Of a DNA stretch of 64,000 nt, positions 1 to 12,241 are shown in pieces. This stretch comes from Centropus unirufus (Eukaryota > Chordata > Aves > Cuculiformes > Centropidae): NCBI GenBank assembly GCA_013397695.1, contig VYZI01000133.1, positions 1,846,339 through 1,910,338 of the forward strand, in the 5' to 3' direction. The notes below the pieces were generated by a model. The model ran no database searches. It saw only the letters and a program-made list of their open reading frames with translations, and had not been told where the DNA came from. Each line of letters starts with the position of its first letter. Position 1 is the stretch's first letter. A program made the position numbers and the translations under genes.

Positions 1-606
1 AGAGAGGTTTGTATTCAGTACACATATTTTCAAGTCACAAAATGTAAAATTCTGTCCTTTTCCAACTCATTTGCTGAATAAAATGAATCAATTGAAATAA
101 GCTTCACAATAACTTCTGTAATAAGTGCAGATCAATCTGATTTGTGATAACTTGGGATCTGAATACTCCAAGTGCTGCAATTTACATTTAAGATCAATAT
201 CCTCAAGGCAAGGGTAAAATATTAATGTATAGCGTACTAGTGAATCCTAAAATCTTTATCCTTCGAAAATAGAAAGGAACATAACAGAGAGTAGAAATAT
301 CCCTTTTTATACATTTGTATTGTTAAACCGGTTGCACCATTCCTGGGTTTGTAGTAAATTCTCCAAGGACATGATCTTTCTGTAGCTATGAAAGAATAGG
401 TAGACAAGTCTTTAAATTTCATTGCAGTTTGCCGTAGCCCTCAATAGATAATGTGGCTTTTCACTAAGTGTTCCTCCGAGAAATCTCATTATAAAGTTCT
501 CCCTTCGATAATCCAGCTACGCTTCTCTTTGGATGCTTGAGCTTTGCAGTAAAGTTGAGAAATAGTGCAGAATTATTTTGTGGTCTGTCAAGTTCTATTA
601 AAACAG
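1..606. other. Non-coding sequence, nothing recognised
   Basis: This is AT-rich sequence with stops in all frames at short intervals. I see no repeat family, promoter or exon-like structure before the hexamer microsatellite that follows. Confidence 0.6.
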
Positions 607-610
607 TATA

Positions 611-689
<79 letters not shown>

Positions 690-691
690 GT
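607..691. repeat. (TATGTG)n hexanucleotide microsatellite
   Basis: The hexamer TATGTG is repeated about 13 times without interruption from 609 to 686, with partial units on each side. Because the unit is two codons long, it gives an open frame encoding alternating Tyr-Val across 537-728; this is a by-product of the repeat and not a gene. A pure array of this length is probably polymorphic in copy number. Confidence 0.97.
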
Positions 692-3600
692 ATTTAACCT
701 AAGAATAAAAAAGGTATCAAATATTTAGTTTACTTTTTTAAATGCCCTTTGAAAGTAGTCTGTTAACTATTAATTCACTTAACTGAGGCAACAGTGTGCT
801 ATTCTGTTTTGTCATTCTTCAGTGTCCCAATTTTTTCAGGACAATACAGTCAATATGTTACATCCATGAAGTCCCTGCTTGATTAAGAGGTGGAGCCAAA
901 GCATGTTGCAGACATAGATTTTTCAGAGGAGATAGGTAGTATTGCCCATAGCCTTTCTTACTAGCTGTGGGTTGAGCAAAACAAGGTTTCTTGAGGGAGA
1001 GAGGGGATCTGCTTATGTCATAGGCTACTAGAGGATGTAACACCTAACAGGCAAAGAAGCCAAACCAGCCCCATGTTGAAGCTAAGATCCCAACCACCAT
1101 TATTGCCCCTGCTCCACATTTCAAAAGTCAGGAACACAGAGAACTGAAGGTTGCATGAGAAGTATTGACATGAGTCCAGAGTGATTTTCTCCAACTAAAG
1201 AATAGAGAATACAAAGTACTTGGAAGCCATAGTCTGTACTCAGGTTGAATCCAGAAGAGGCAATATGAATCCAGAAGACAAATTCACTGTGGGACATAAT
1301 AGTCCGGGTGCACTGTAGAGAGCTGAACATGCTCTGCTTCAACGGCCTGCTTCAATATCAGAGATGTATTTGCATTGTTGCCTGTGTAATTGTATGTACC
1401 TAGAGAGAGCTGGAAGAGAGTACAGAAAAAATTCCACTTGTTTTGAATTCCTATCCTTCATTTTGCTAGAATATTTTTTATTCAAAATGGTATCATGGAA
1501 TTTAATGAGGTGTTCCAAAAAATCCACTAAACATCATTACAGTCACACCTTGCAAGTTGCAATGAAAGTATATAGACAAAAATAATGAAAAAATATTTGT
1601 TTTCTAAAGCTGATTACTTCAGATGCATGGTTGATTATTATTTCAGCAAAATAAATGGGACAATTAGAAAATAGTATTCCTGGATACCGATAAAAAGAGA
1701 AGCTGAACAAATAGCAAATCAAAATGATCCTGTAAAGTGTAATATCCTCATACATTTGCTGGTCTAGTAATGTAAACATCATTGAAATTCATGCCAAAAA
1801 AAATTAGATGGCTTATGCATTACAAAGAAAAATGAAAATCAAACAGAATAAATTGCAAACTCTTAAGAATGATAAAAAGCTACTATCAGGTAAATGAAAC
1901 AAGTTGATACACCATTAAATGTACTTTACAAAATCATTTATGTCATAATACAAAAACAGCTGGCCATGCTCCAGGACCTGAGTAAATAGGCATGTTGCCA
2001 TAAGGGTTTTTTTTCCATAAACAATACATTCTGACACCTCTCTTAATCATAATCCATCAGTGTCTTTTTTCAAATCTTTAACTGTGATCTTTAGGCATTC
2101 ATTCAGTTCAGTGACATCTCACTATAAAAATGAATGTTACCTCATTTGGCAGGACTTGGTGAAGAATGTATATATATTTCTATAGGGAAAACAGGTAAAC
2201 ACGTTCTTCTAGGTCAGACAGCAGCAGATCCTTTGATCACTGCACCCACTTCAATGATTCTGCACACAATCTCATCTATAATCATTGCAGAATATACAAG
2301 TTAAGACTGGTAACCTTACTCAAATCCAAAGACACACTCTGAGGACTAATTTTTAATACTAAATGTATTAGAGATTTTAAAGATCTGATCTCCTGAATCC
2401 TTCAGTGTGATGGGTGTTCCAGAGTATTGTGAATAAGATGAGATATAACAAGCCTATCACAGCTCAAAAAGGCTAATGTAAACCAATTATTTCTCTAGCT
2501 GCAACTAAGGGACCAATTAACAGTAGCTGACAGAAAATACTGCAGCCCAGTTAAAAAAGAAATAGTAGCAAGAGGGATCAGGGTCTATTTTGCAAAAGGG
2601 CCTCAGATAATATAAGGTTCTGTTTTTCTTCAAAAAAGAAATATGATAGAGAACCCAAAGTAAGTGATACCTATTAGAAGACAAAGGTAAGTGCAATCCA
2701 GGGAAGAAGGAAGTGCAGACCCATGTGTGCTACTGACTCCTTTATCTCTTATCTACAGTAGAGGAAAAATTCACCTTTGAATGGGAAGGACAAGATGCGC
2801 CAACCTTGGAAGGGCTGAAGTATGGGAATGGGCCCCAGCAAACATTAGGCTTTGTTTGTACATACTATTACTGCTTGATTTCCCTGTTTCTGTGCCACTG
2901 AACTGGCTGGAATAACTCTAACGCATCACTTCAAAAGAAAGCGAACGTGGATCATGTTCCTGCAGCTTTGAAGTGCCGCCTCTACAATCTTCTATCACAC
3001 TGACCAGCTGAGCTGAGTGATTTAAAACTTTCATAAGGTTAAGACTGCACAAATAAACAATGAACAGGATCAAAGTCCTCTTCCCAAATTATGAATTCTG
3101 TAAAAATGCTTATATTCAGTTCAGTTTTGTTGTTTGTCTTCAATGCAGATAGCTGCTAAAGTATTTCAATCATATTTTTAAAGCTATAATGGAAGACTTT
3201 TTTTCAGATAGATCTTTATAGTTAGGAGCATTCCTTCCCTTCCCTTACTGTATAAGGGAACTGTTAAGCGGCTAATTTTCTGCTTTTCTACGTGGGAAAA
3301 AAGAAATCCATCCTTGAATTCCTGGATTGGCCTATTCATTTAATCTTTTCATATATTCAGTCTTTGGGATCTCTTTAAAATGAGGCCAACAAATTTGAAG
3401 CAAAGAAACCTACAATAATCCCTTTCCCTGTTGCTAGGTTATTTCAAGAATTGGAATTAGCTTATTTAAAGGCAATTAAAAGTCCACCTAAGGACTGTAT
3501 TTGTCTTTTCAGGGAGGACATAACTCTTAAATTTTCTTTCTTGATTTGGCATTTCTGTCGAGATAGTCCAAAAAGTGCTGAATGTTATAAGAATAGCTAT

Positions 3601-5404
3601 ATTCTAAGTTCTTGATCTCACGTGATATAAAATTAACTATCAACTCTTGTTATATAAAAACAAAATTTGGGGAAACAAAAGTAGCTACCGTATTTCAGGC
3701 TGTTGATGTCAAGCTGTTGTATTTCTAATACAAATTTGTCACAATTTGTCAGAAATGTCAGGGCTATCCTTAATACTAGCTCGTAAAGTCACATGGTTTT
3801 CCAAATCCAAAAGTTATTAAATTACTGCTAGCTTTTCTTTTACTAATTTCTTCCTTTCTGATTTTTCTGTCATTTCCTGTTCTGTTACCTTGTGCATTAC
3901 ATTGTAGGATAGATATCAAAACACAGACATCAATAGAAACTGAAGGAATTAACTATGACACTAAAATATCATTGGCCCTGCTTCATTTTCGTCACCTAAT
4001 CATATTCACTTACATCAATACCTTTTTGGCAAACAAACTGACAAAATAACAGGGATTATAAGAAAGCCTCATATTTCTTTGTGTGTGTGCAATGGAAATA
4101 ATTACAGGTATATACAGAGATAGTGAGTGTAGAGAAAAAAAGTGCAGGTATCTCAGTCTTTATGATAATTCATAGTTACCTTTATTAAGTGGAAAAAAAA
4201 GTGCAAAATAGCCACACAAAATCCAAGACCTTGTTCTTGGGTACACCAATTCCATTACTCTTCCATTGTAACAAACACAGTCAAGACCTTACTGTTAAAA
4301 TTCTAGTCTTCTTGAGCTGATCAGATGATACTGTTGATTATGCAGCCAGCCAACATTGTTGTTTTAGAGCTATGTTTAACAGAACAAAGCTAAGTCATTT
4401 TCATTCTTTTGAATTAAAACACTTACTTTTCCACGTGAGGTTGAATGTGGACATCAAGCATTTTCATTCATTATTTTTAAAGCATGTTCTTTTAAAAGAT
4501 CTCAGAGGTAAGTGACATCATGTGTACATCTACCTGATCTGCTTACTGTTCAATACCAATATTAAATACTTCTGTTAAACTGTGGGCCAAGGCTGTGCAA
4601 CTTGAGTGTGTGAATTGCATTTTTACTTCTTTATCTCTCTATCTGCCTTTTATACCTGTTAATATACTGGCTCAATTTACATTCCTTGATAATAACGTAG
4701 GCTTGAAATGACTGAAGATAGATCTTGACATTGGAGCAACTCTATTAAACATTTTAATTCTGACTGTGAAGACACATTATTCATAATGCAGTAGCACAGC
4801 AGTTTTGCCTATTTGGTATTCTGAAATTATTAGCATTGTATTTAAAGACATTAATCATATGGAAGACTTCTTTACCATGCAGTGAGTCATATATTGTCAA
4901 TTTTCTGTAAATAAAAGGAAGTTATGTCTCACACAGTCAAAATCAGGAAAGTTCTCTTTTTTCTGTAATAAATTTCCTCAGGTGAAATCTTGTTAAGATA
5001 CTCATCTTAATTACACCAGTATATTAGTAATGCTGTAAGGGTAAGATAATGGTGAGGGAATGAGTCATTCTGAAAAGACCTGCAGCCTAAATAGAAATTA
5101 TTAGTTTTAACTTACAGCATATTTCCCATACTTTTAAACTACAAAGGATATCTATATACATAATATATTGCCTAAGGATGAGAAAATTTGCCTCAGGTAT
5201 TTCAATGTAGGAAATAAGTTTTCTGGAATGTACAAAAAACATAGATTCATCCAAACTGTAACCATGTTTCTTCAGTTATTTCAATAAATGGAACTGAGAT
5301 CAGAAACACCACTTGTTAACTTGGAGATGAAAAATTTAACTATCAAGTTAAAAAACTTCATATCTTTCACATCTGAAATGAGTAAGCTCATCAAAAAAGC
5401 AGAC
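692..5404. other. Long non-coding stretch, no gene recognised
   Basis: This is unique-looking AT-rich DNA. Open frames on both strands near 858-1782 are 60-80 codons, overlap each other and show no recognisable domain. Isolated donor-like motifs are present (AAAGGTAAGT near 2684 and AGAGGTAAGT near 4505), but I could not pair either with a coding segment. I see no transposon of recent age here. Confidence 0.5.
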
Positions 5405-5710
5405 AAAGCACTATGAAGCACCTCCTCGTCTGCTGACCTTGATGTTCCTTCTGCTCTTTCCCACTATTTTCGTTTCCCTCCTCTTATGCTTGTCAATCAT
5501 CTTTTTCCCCTTCTTGCATGAATTTTTGCAAACCTGCCACCAGCTTTGCTGATGGGCTCAGCTGTGTCCTGTGGTGGGTACATTGCAAAGTTAGCTGGAA
5601 TCGGATAGAACCAGCTGTGTCCAGCATGAGGTAGACCCTAGCCTCTTCCTACAGAGACCAAGCCCGCAGCCTCCACTGCTAATGCCAAAGTCTTGAGTCC
5701 TATATACAAT
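5405..5710 (-). mobile_element. Partial solitary LTR, avian ERVL type, minus strand
   Basis: A GC-richer segment inside AT-rich DNA. Read on the minus strand it follows the order I recall for a common avian ERVL-class long terminal repeat: a GC-rich block with GGCTGCGGGC near 5660-5670, a block carrying CAGCTGG, then TGAGCCCATCAGC at about 5550-5562, an A-rich stretch around 5500-5525, and an AAGGTCAGCAG block near 5430-5440. Many substitutions and small indels show it is old. No internal retroviral genes flank it, so it is a solo or truncated LTR, and its exact ends and target-site duplication cannot be seen. The family is assigned from memory of the repeat; the presence of an LTR-like repeat is surer than the subfamily. 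Confidence 0.7.
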
Positions 5711-8700
5711 ACAGAAGCCAAATGAAGCAGGAAAAAATACAACTCACAAATATATTATTTGCATCCATATTGTCCCTCTAGAATTTGTATTCAACAGGGA
5801 ACCTGTCCATAACACATAATGAGAATAAAATTTAAACAGCTAGGCAATCATTTCCATATTGCTCAGAAGTCTTCCTTTCATGCTCTCATAAATGATGATG
5901 AGACAAGCTCAGACCTTCCTTAGATGATAACATAGGAGTCCTTTTCAAGTAACACTATATAAGCTGATCCTATTGTAAAAAAGTCAGAAATAAATTCTTA
6001 CCTTTGCACATGACCAGATTTTTTTTCCATCACCCCCTGCCCATCACAGCTTATCTCCCTTACTTATATTAGAATGAAAACAGAATCATTACAAAGATTC
6101 TTTCCTTTCTTACAGGTGAAATTATTAAAGCGTGTACTTGTTTTCAATGTCGTAGTGAGGTTCAAACATATAGGCAGATGATCTTATTTACTTGTAGATC
6201 CTTTCAGCTGAAAGGACCCAGCAGACAGTAATGGTAAGACCATGCCAGGGTCCCTTTATAATTATGGAAAGAAATAAGAGTTTCTAGATGCTGATTTATC
6301 CCTTCTTCGAACAGGACTTCAAAATAGACAGTATTAACTGTGTTCTGGAAGTGACCAAGCAAGATTCAGCTGGCTAAAAAGATCATCTAGTGTTACGCTA
6401 GATGGGTATATAGAATACAGAAATGTATGCAATCTGGCCTCTAGCTGGAGTTCTGGAAAGGCACGAGATCCCATGAGCTCCCGTTTGCCACACCTGTGTT
6501 GTTATATGCAGGATGATGACTCAAAAAAATGCACTGACTGCCCTCAGTCTGTGGTTAATGACTACAAATCACACTTCACCAAAGGATGATTAGGCTCCAA
6601 TAGCTCTATCAACTTGATATTTCTCATCTATAATTGCAGTGTAGTCAGCCAGCGTTCATATGGCCGTTTTTGTGCCAATGCCTTAATTTAGGCTTTTTAA
6701 TCTACAGCTGATTCGCACTCCTAAAACTGGTGAGAATTCTTTTCTAGGGCCACATGTGTACTAAAAAATTAAGTAACAGGAACATAATTGCCTGCACTGT
6801 TTGGTCTTTAGAACTGCAAACAAGGCTCCAGAACTATTTCTAACCATGAATCAACAGCTACCGTAGGACAGATACCATTCCCAGTAAGCAGTTAGGGTGT
6901 AATCACCCTGTCTTGAGATCTGAAATACTTTTTTAGTATGGATGTAGCCAGACTGTGGTAGATGACATAAAAGGCAGAGAACAGAACTTGACAACATTTT
7001 CACTTTGAAAGATGTAGACAGAAAATGCCACAACTAGTTGGTTAGAAATCCCCCTAGTGAAAATCAATTTACAACGAGCCGGCTATTTAATGCAAGAAAA
7101 CATGAAATCATGTCTTTCTGCATAATGCACACAATCCTATCACCACATAGAGGACAGTGCTGATAGCATTCACCCATGAATATACAGAAGTTATGCTTCA
7201 GTTACCCAAAATTCACATATGCACCCTTTCCTATGCGCTATGTATAAAATAAATCAATCACAATAGCATCACTGGACCACATTCCACCTTACTCTATCCA
7301 TCTTCTCAGCTTCCCCTCACATTAAGGCACCCATTTACAACAGCTTTCCTCCAGGAAAAACAACCAAGGCAATTCAGTCAGACTCCTTGGGATGAATAGG
7401 TATGTTGGCTCTCTTTCCTGGCTTCTACATGCAGCAAAACGCTGGCACCATGTTGATGTCACACAATCCACTGTGTCATCCAGGGACTTTGTTTTTTTTC
7501 ATGGTTCTTTTCTACGTGTCTGTACAAAGTTAAAAAAAAATAAATGCAAAAAGTAGCCACAATTTTTTGTGTGCTGAGGCAATAATAAATTATTAAAATA
7601 TACAGCTATTGAACAGAAAACACATGCTATGCTTTCTCTTAATAAAAATTGGCAAACACTCACTTTTTAATGCCCTTTATATGCAACATTTTTCTCTTGT
7701 AAAATGTCTCATTTTTTGTAAATGGTACATTAGATATCTCTGGAGATATGATTATGAAATATTGATTGTCCTTTTCTTGACTTTTCCCACTCCCCAGACC
7801 CTTTTCACCACCTGCAGTACTTCTGATTTATATTTTATTATTTTGACAAATTAAGAAAGCTTCATACTGTGAAATAACTAGTAACAAGGGACAATGTCAT
7901 ACACTCATGCATAAGGAAGAAAAATAAACAAGCATGAAGCACATATCTTTCTATTATTGCTAGATGAGCTAACATTTCAAGCTCCAGACTCTAGCTTTGC
8001 TTTGGAATTTATGAGCTGAATTCAGAATGCATAGTCCTTGATTCTGCAGACACTTGAGGGAATGGTCAGCTTCAAGTTTATGAGCAATTTATGGCAGTCA
8101 TATGTTAATAATTCAGCATAGGATTAAGAGTTTATAGGATCTTTAACTGTAACTAAAAGCACTATTTTTGTAATTTATTTCAGTCAACCTAAGTTCTATT
8201 TCGGAGTGTCTTTTTTCAGCTTTTCTGTGCCTTTTGTAACCAAGTCAAAGTTATGATTCATAAATTTAAATAGAAGTGAGATATTCTGGATTACTAAAAT
8301 CCATGGAATTAACATCTCATCTTAAACCTGTGAAATGTTCCCTATAGCTGAGACCTAACAGAGAAAAGTGTAATAGCAGACAAACTCGTAATCTAAGTTG
8401 TGTCTGCAAAATTGTAACTGCAAAATCATGAGCACATGGCTCATGAAATCTGGAAGCAAAATTTCTTCTAATAAATCTGCATCCAAAATTTTATGTTGCT
8501 GGCTAGAAAACTGTCACAGACTGCAGGTGCCCTTATTTAACTTCAACCTTTAACTTAAGATGCCTTAAGAGACGCTGCATATACCAATTCCCTGTGGAAT
8601 CTTTCTTAGTAATGCCTTTCAATGCAAGGTGGTTCACTCCCACATGGCAAAAGGGTTAATCGTATCCAAAATCTACGCAAAGTGAAACATATAACAGGCC

Positions 8701-10058
8701 CTGTGGGAAAAGTTGTTTACACATATAAGAATGCATTTTAATATTCCATTATTGTGATCAAATAGAAAAAAGCAATACATTCATTAAAAATATTATAAAC
8801 TGGAGTATTTCAAAAGAGGAACACATTCTCAGAAATGAAATAGGAAGCCAATAGCTAACAATAGTTAACAAGGGCTAGTGCCATTTTAATATCAGAGACA
8901 GTGAGAAGTTATGAATATTTCACAGTTCACCTTTCTACTTACCCTAATTTTAACAAAATATACGTCAATAAAGTTCAAATTCTTCCGTTTTCCCCTCCAA
9001 CACAAAGGATTTTCCTATTTCATGATTCCCTTTTGCATTTGCCTTGCAAATTCCACTGTGTTGCAGTATGAGGCAAACTAACAGGTTGGTGAACCTTGAC
9101 ATTTTCATTCATTCAGTAAGTGAAAATTAAAAAAAAATGCAGTGAACCTGAAAATGGTCTTTTAAATTGTAACAGCAACACAGTCATATATATCGCTGCT
9201 AATGCAGAAAAATGGAAACCTGCAAAGCTAAGTCCTAATCCTTAATACATGTTGTAAATTCATTCCTTTTCATATCTACCCACAATGACATTTCTGCAAC
9301 CCAGCAGTAAAGACACAGAATACACACGGTAGGACTAGCAATTACATCAGACTAATCGGTAGCGCTAGAAACAAGATCATTTACAATACAGTAGTTATCA
9401 CTCACTGCTAATTCTTTACAACATACAACTGGAGATTAATTAATGCATCATTGTTTTACATGTGTGTATATTGCTCATGTAAACATATAAAAGATTTCCC
9501 AATTCTTGTTAAATGGTACTTTTAAACTTTTCTTTATAACTTGAACTAAAGTTTGTTAGTGAACTGATCTCTGTTGTCATTTGCTCAGTCAGATGCTTTC
9601 AGTGGGGCTGACTCTTACTCATGAGAGGTCACAGCCATCCAATCTCTCCCATCTCTGCAACTACTTTTCAAACTAAATTAAACTCTAATCCTGGCTAACT
9701 GCTGAAGTTACATTTTATTTTTAGAATAAGCCTAAAGTTTTCTACGCATTATGGAAATTATAGCTATGGAGATAAAGAGCATGCCTTTTTGTATTTTTGC
9801 CCTACAGTTGATACTACTGAATAGATTTGATATTCAATAAAGATTTGCAGATACTTGCTTATCTTGTGCTATTTTATGCCATTATCCAATTAAACATATC
9901 TTCTTTTTTGGTGTTTCACTCTAGTTTTAAATATCATGACAGCTGAATGGGGAGCTCATTTACATAAGCTAAGAAACACAGACATGTTAAATGTTTCACT
10001 TTCTATTCACTATCCATTTAAGCTACATCCAATGAGTCATTATCCAGGATTATAATAA
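5711..10058. other. Long non-coding stretch, no gene recognised
   Basis: AT-rich sequence between the ERVL-type LTR and the first CR1 tail. The only open frames are short (about 60-80 codons, for example near 6851-7033 on the minus strand and 7609-7854 on the plus strand) and show no domain, signal peptide or codon pattern that suggests a gene. Confidence 0.5.
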
Positions 10059-10382
10059 AATCATTAAATGGTTTGGGTTGGAAGAGACCTTAAAGATCAT
10101 CAAGTTCCAACCCTACTGCGACAGGCAGGGACTCCATTCATTAGATTAGATTGCTCAAAAATTCTTCCAACCTGGCCTTGAACACTTCCAGGGATGGGGC
10201 TTCCATGATGTCTCTGATCAACCTGTTCCAATACCTCGTCACCTGCAGTGAAAAAAATATTCTTCATATCTAATCTAAATCTACCCTTTTTATCTTAAAA
10301 TTGTTACCCCCTATTCTATCAGTCCATTCCCTGATAAAGAGCCCCTGCTCATCCTACCTGTAGGCATCCTTTAAGTACTACC
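10059..10382 (-). mobile_element. CR1 LINE 3' fragment, minus strand
   Basis: The left edge carries the reverse complement of the CR1 3' end: a degenerate AATCATAGAATGG-like start, then GGTTTGGGTTGGAAGAGACC, followed by the usual blocks of the CR1 3' region, including CCTTGAACACTTCCAGGGAT near 10172-10191 and CAACCTGTTCCA near 10219-10230. The element therefore lies on the minus strand and is truncated at its 5' end, as most CR1 copies are. Only about 320 bases remain, covering the 3' untranslated part and the last few codons of the reverse-transcriptase frame. Divergence is moderate and no intact frame is present. CR1 usually makes no clear target-site duplication, and none is visible. Confidence 0.92.
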
Positions 10383-12221
10383 ATTTTCCTCAAAAAAGAA
10401 ATCTTAAAGGCAGCAGATGAAGTAGTTTGCTTTAGTAGACTGCTTTTACAGATAGGGTAAAGAAAATAATATTAAATGTGTGTTCTTTTAATCAGTACTA
10501 TTCTTCAGCACTGGCCCATCAGACTTTACATGCACTAATGACACACTTGCCTTCATAACACACTCTGTGTAACAAATCATACACCTCTGTTGTGATGATA
10601 CAAAACACTTTTTTTGGCTTACCATAGAGCAGCCTTCTCATTTTACTTTGAAATTGTAAAAATCCATTTAAAAATTTCTTGGGACCATAGAAATTGCTTC
10701 TGTGAACTTCACAGAAATAAATGAATGAATGAACAAATGCATAATTAAATAATTAAATCTGACTTATGTCTTGGTGCAAATATGCAGGTGGGAATCTGCA
10801 TCCAACAGAAGTATTAGTTTCCAATTAAAGGGACGCTTTCTTGGAGACTGTGGCTGATGGCCACAGAGATAGTACTGAATTTTCTATCTTAAGGTTTTGC
10901 AAGCAATAAGTCTGGTTATAGTATAATGTGTGACAGTTGGAGAATAATGGCACAGACTTGACATTATACAAAGGCCACTGTGATTCTCAGAGCATGAAGC
11001 CTTTTCCTCAGAGATCCTGGCCATTCCTTGGTGCATGTTCCCCAGGCATCTTGCTATGAATCCAGGGCTTGATTAAAACGTGCATGTCATCCTTCATCAT
11101 CTCCATATGCCCACGTGACAGGGGCCAGGAGCTGTAAAGTAGTAATTACTGAAACAATGAAGACTAGCACTCTGAATCACAGAGGTTGCTGTCCGTTCAT
11201 GGAAATTTATAATCTATCTTCTATAAAATAATTTGAATACAATAGAATTAGAGGAATTAGTAAAATAATTAAGCTATCTCATGTACGCTGTTGAAGAATA
11301 TCAACCTACATCTAGAATATCAGAAATTAAAGTGCTATGTGCTGTCTAGTTGCCTAAAATTTGACATCTACTACAGTTTCAGATGCTTTAATGCATTTGC
11401 GTGTCCACTTAATGAGTCTTTTTCCATTGCAACTAAAACAACTAGTATGCATCACATGATAGTCTTGAGGGTCCCAGATGACACTACACACCTGACTTTA
11501 TGCAAACAAATTAAGCTGTAGAAGAGGTACATGACTAGAAATCCTGCTTCTCCACCAGTTTCCCAAGGAAGAGCCACTTACATAGTTTTCACATATATTT
11601 TCTTTGTTAAACAAGAGTATGTACCTATTAGAGTACAAACACAAGAACCAAAAATGTTCAGTTCAATAAGCTATATTCCAAAGAAACACATACTGGCTGG
11701 TGAGTGTTAAACGAACAGTAAGACAGGAGTAATCAGGATGAGAGGTAATGATCTTGTTGCATTAGGAGCTATATGGATTTGAAGCGTTTTTTTAAAAATT
11801 CATGGAAAAGAAAAAGATCAGTTAAGAGGCTTAATGAGTCTAGGAACATAAGAAACTACCTTTTATGAACAGAATAAAACTTACTATTGCTATTATTTAA
11901 AGCTCAGATTATAGTTTCAGAACGTGATAGTGGAAATCCACAGAGCATCTTAAAACACCATGAAAAGAGGACTATTTACAGTTAAAAATAACACTGAAAA
12001 TCACCTAATTCAGCCTATATTCTCCAAATTTTATGTGAAAATATTTTTCTTGGGACCACTTTACAGTTTCTTTGTCTTGGTGTCAAAATGAGACAACTAG
12101 GCACCACTTTTAGAGCTGTATATCTCAAATAATATTTAGCAGATGTTGATTTCTAATTTGTCCTAAAAAATTCATTTAAGAACTAAATGAAATATAAACT
12201 AAGAATCATGACAGTGTTTTC
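10383..12221. other. Non-coding stretch, no gene recognised
   Basis: AT-rich DNA. A short imperfect run of ATGA-like tetramers lies at about 10714-10740. A 76-codon plus-strand open frame at 11291-11521 has no recognisable content. Confidence 0.5.
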
Positions 12222-12241
12222 GGGGGGGGGGCGGGGGGTGG
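12222..12241 (+). repeat. G-rich tract
   Basis: Ten consecutive G, then C, six G, T and two G. It sits in strongly AT-rich DNA. Runs this dense on one strand can form a G-quadruplex in principle, but nothing around it suggests a promoter or CpG island. Confidence 0.9.

Noticed and set aside
537..728. Open frame with a long Tyr-Val repeat
   Set aside because: It is the translation of the TATGTG microsatellite.
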